A stretch of DNA of 64,000 nt from Neptunomonas antarctica (GTDB taxonomy: Bacteria > Pseudomonadota > Gammaproteobacteria > Pseudomonadales > Balneatricaceae). Shown here piece by piece: positions 63,630 to 64,000 of the stretch (positions within the stretch are counted from its first letter, which is position 1; each line of letters starts with the position of its first letter). The notes beneath the pieces were generated by a model, which was given only the letters and a program-made list of their open reading frames with translations, had not been told where the DNA came from and did no database searches. The DNA lies in the NCBI RefSeq assembly GCF_001305295.1, contig NZ_LJSI01000028.1:89702-153701 (forward strand), written 5' to 3'. The translations under genes were made by a program, and so were the position numbers.

Positions 63630-64000
63630 TTATCTCCACAGCTCAGAAATAGGCGTATCCGGCGAGTATCGATTGGCTATCTGAGCTTGGAGTAATTCCG
63701 CTGTAGCGATCGCATCCGTCAATGCTTCATGCTGTTTGTAAAAAGGCAGGTTATACCGGACTCGGCTATCAGCAAGACGAATCGATACTCGTTTACGTCC
63801 CAGTAAACGCTGCCAGAATGTAGCAAAACCGTTGCGGTGCAAACGCGCTTCCAAATCCATGGTATCAACCACGGGAAAGCAGATACCCTCCCCCAGTCTT
63901 TGTTTTAATGCCGTATGAAAAAACTCCCGTTCGATATAACGATAATGTACAACCACTACCCGCCCGGCAAGGGCTTCCAATACAGGCTCCAACACGCGAA
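63630..64000 (-). CDS. DnaQ-like 3'-5' exonuclease, C-terminal part (truncated by window edge)
   Basis: The visible 120 or so residues are the C-terminal part of a DEDDh exonuclease fold. They include VVVVHYRYIEREFFHTALKQ (motif II region, conserved Asp replaced in sequence by Tyr-Arg-Tyr context), FPVVDTMDLEAR, and motif III LPFYKQHEALTDAIATAELL with the His and Asp of the active site. The gene continues beyond the window, so the Met at 63995 is internal. It may be a stand-alone proofreading-like nuclease, often linked in Pseudomonas-type genomes to a CBS-nucleotidyltransferase gene. Confidence 0.8.
   Translation of the reverse strand, partial: RVLEPVLEALAGRVVVVHYRYIEREFFHTALKQRLGEGICFPVVDTMDLEARLHRNGFATFWQRLLGRKRVSIRLADSRVRYNLPFYKQHEALTDAIATAELLQAQIANRYSPDTPISELWR

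Overview
The window looks like the chromosome of a marine gammaproteobacterium of the Oceanospirillaceae type (Neptunomonas, Amphritea or Marinomonas relatives). The reasons are the housekeeping order ftsK / trxB-aat-ate-infA / clpA-clpS / cspD / icd / rluE, protein sequences closest in character to Pseudomonas and Oceanospirillales, a TRAP transporter joined to a glycolate oxidase operon, and many MocR, LysR and AraC regulators. The genus is inference. I see no tRNA, rRNA, CRISPR array, transposase or phage gene. Region 1-11 kb is a conserved core: partial ftsK, a decayed CheW-like gene, thioredoxin reductase, the two N-end-rule transferases aat and ate, infA, ClpA with its adaptor ClpS, cspD, isocitrate dehydrogenase, rluE and a radical SAM gene. 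Aat and Ate tag proteins that ClpS delivers to ClpA, so these genes form a functional N-degron set. Region 11-19.4 kb holds a large PAS-GGDEF-EAL signalling protein, a type III ornithine/lysine decarboxylase with an unusual leader, a CBS-pair protein, and a MocR regulator divergent from a DUF1127-PhzF pair. Region 19.4-30.6 kb is a complete glycolate module. The divergent GntR regulator glcC is followed by a TRAP transporter (dctPQM), malate synthase G (glcB), glcG and glycolate oxidase glcD-glcE-glcF. Two TGGT-N3-ACCA operators lie in the divergent promoter, and intrinsic terminators fall between some of the genes. Imported alpha-hydroxy acid would be oxidised to glyoxylate and condensed to malate. 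Region 30.7-35.5 kb starts with a small ribbon-helix-helix gene whose last codons run into the most striking object of the window: a perfect, uninterrupted array of 78.5 copies of the octamer AGTTAAGC (30993-31620). After it come a glyoxalase-like gene, a Tat-exported small subunit with a GMC dehydrogenase, and gloB. Region 35.5-45.3 kb contains a TrkA-like protein with a damaged N-terminus, flavohaemoglobin hmp under a probable NsrR site, and a paiB/MocR divergent pair. That pair is flanked by 107-bp direct repeats of the 3' end of a dihydrolipoamide-dehydrogenase-like gene. Next are a glutaredoxin/flavoprotein disulfide reductase operon, an AraC regulator, and an EamA exporter divergent from a LysR gene. 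Region 45.3-64 kb is a mixture of small conserved genes: YkgJ, YjdF/DUF2238, excalibur, and a cold-shock/DUF1294 fusion. It also has a hydroxypyruvate reductase, a type II lumazine synthase behind an FMN riboswitch, 4-hydroxyphenylpyruvate dioxygenase with a LysR gene, a dienelactone-hydrolase-like enzyme, recQ and rlmF with two small genes. The region ends with a universal stress protein, ABC-F uup, a GbdR-like regulator, glutathione-independent formaldehyde dehydrogenase and a partial DnaQ-like exonuclease.
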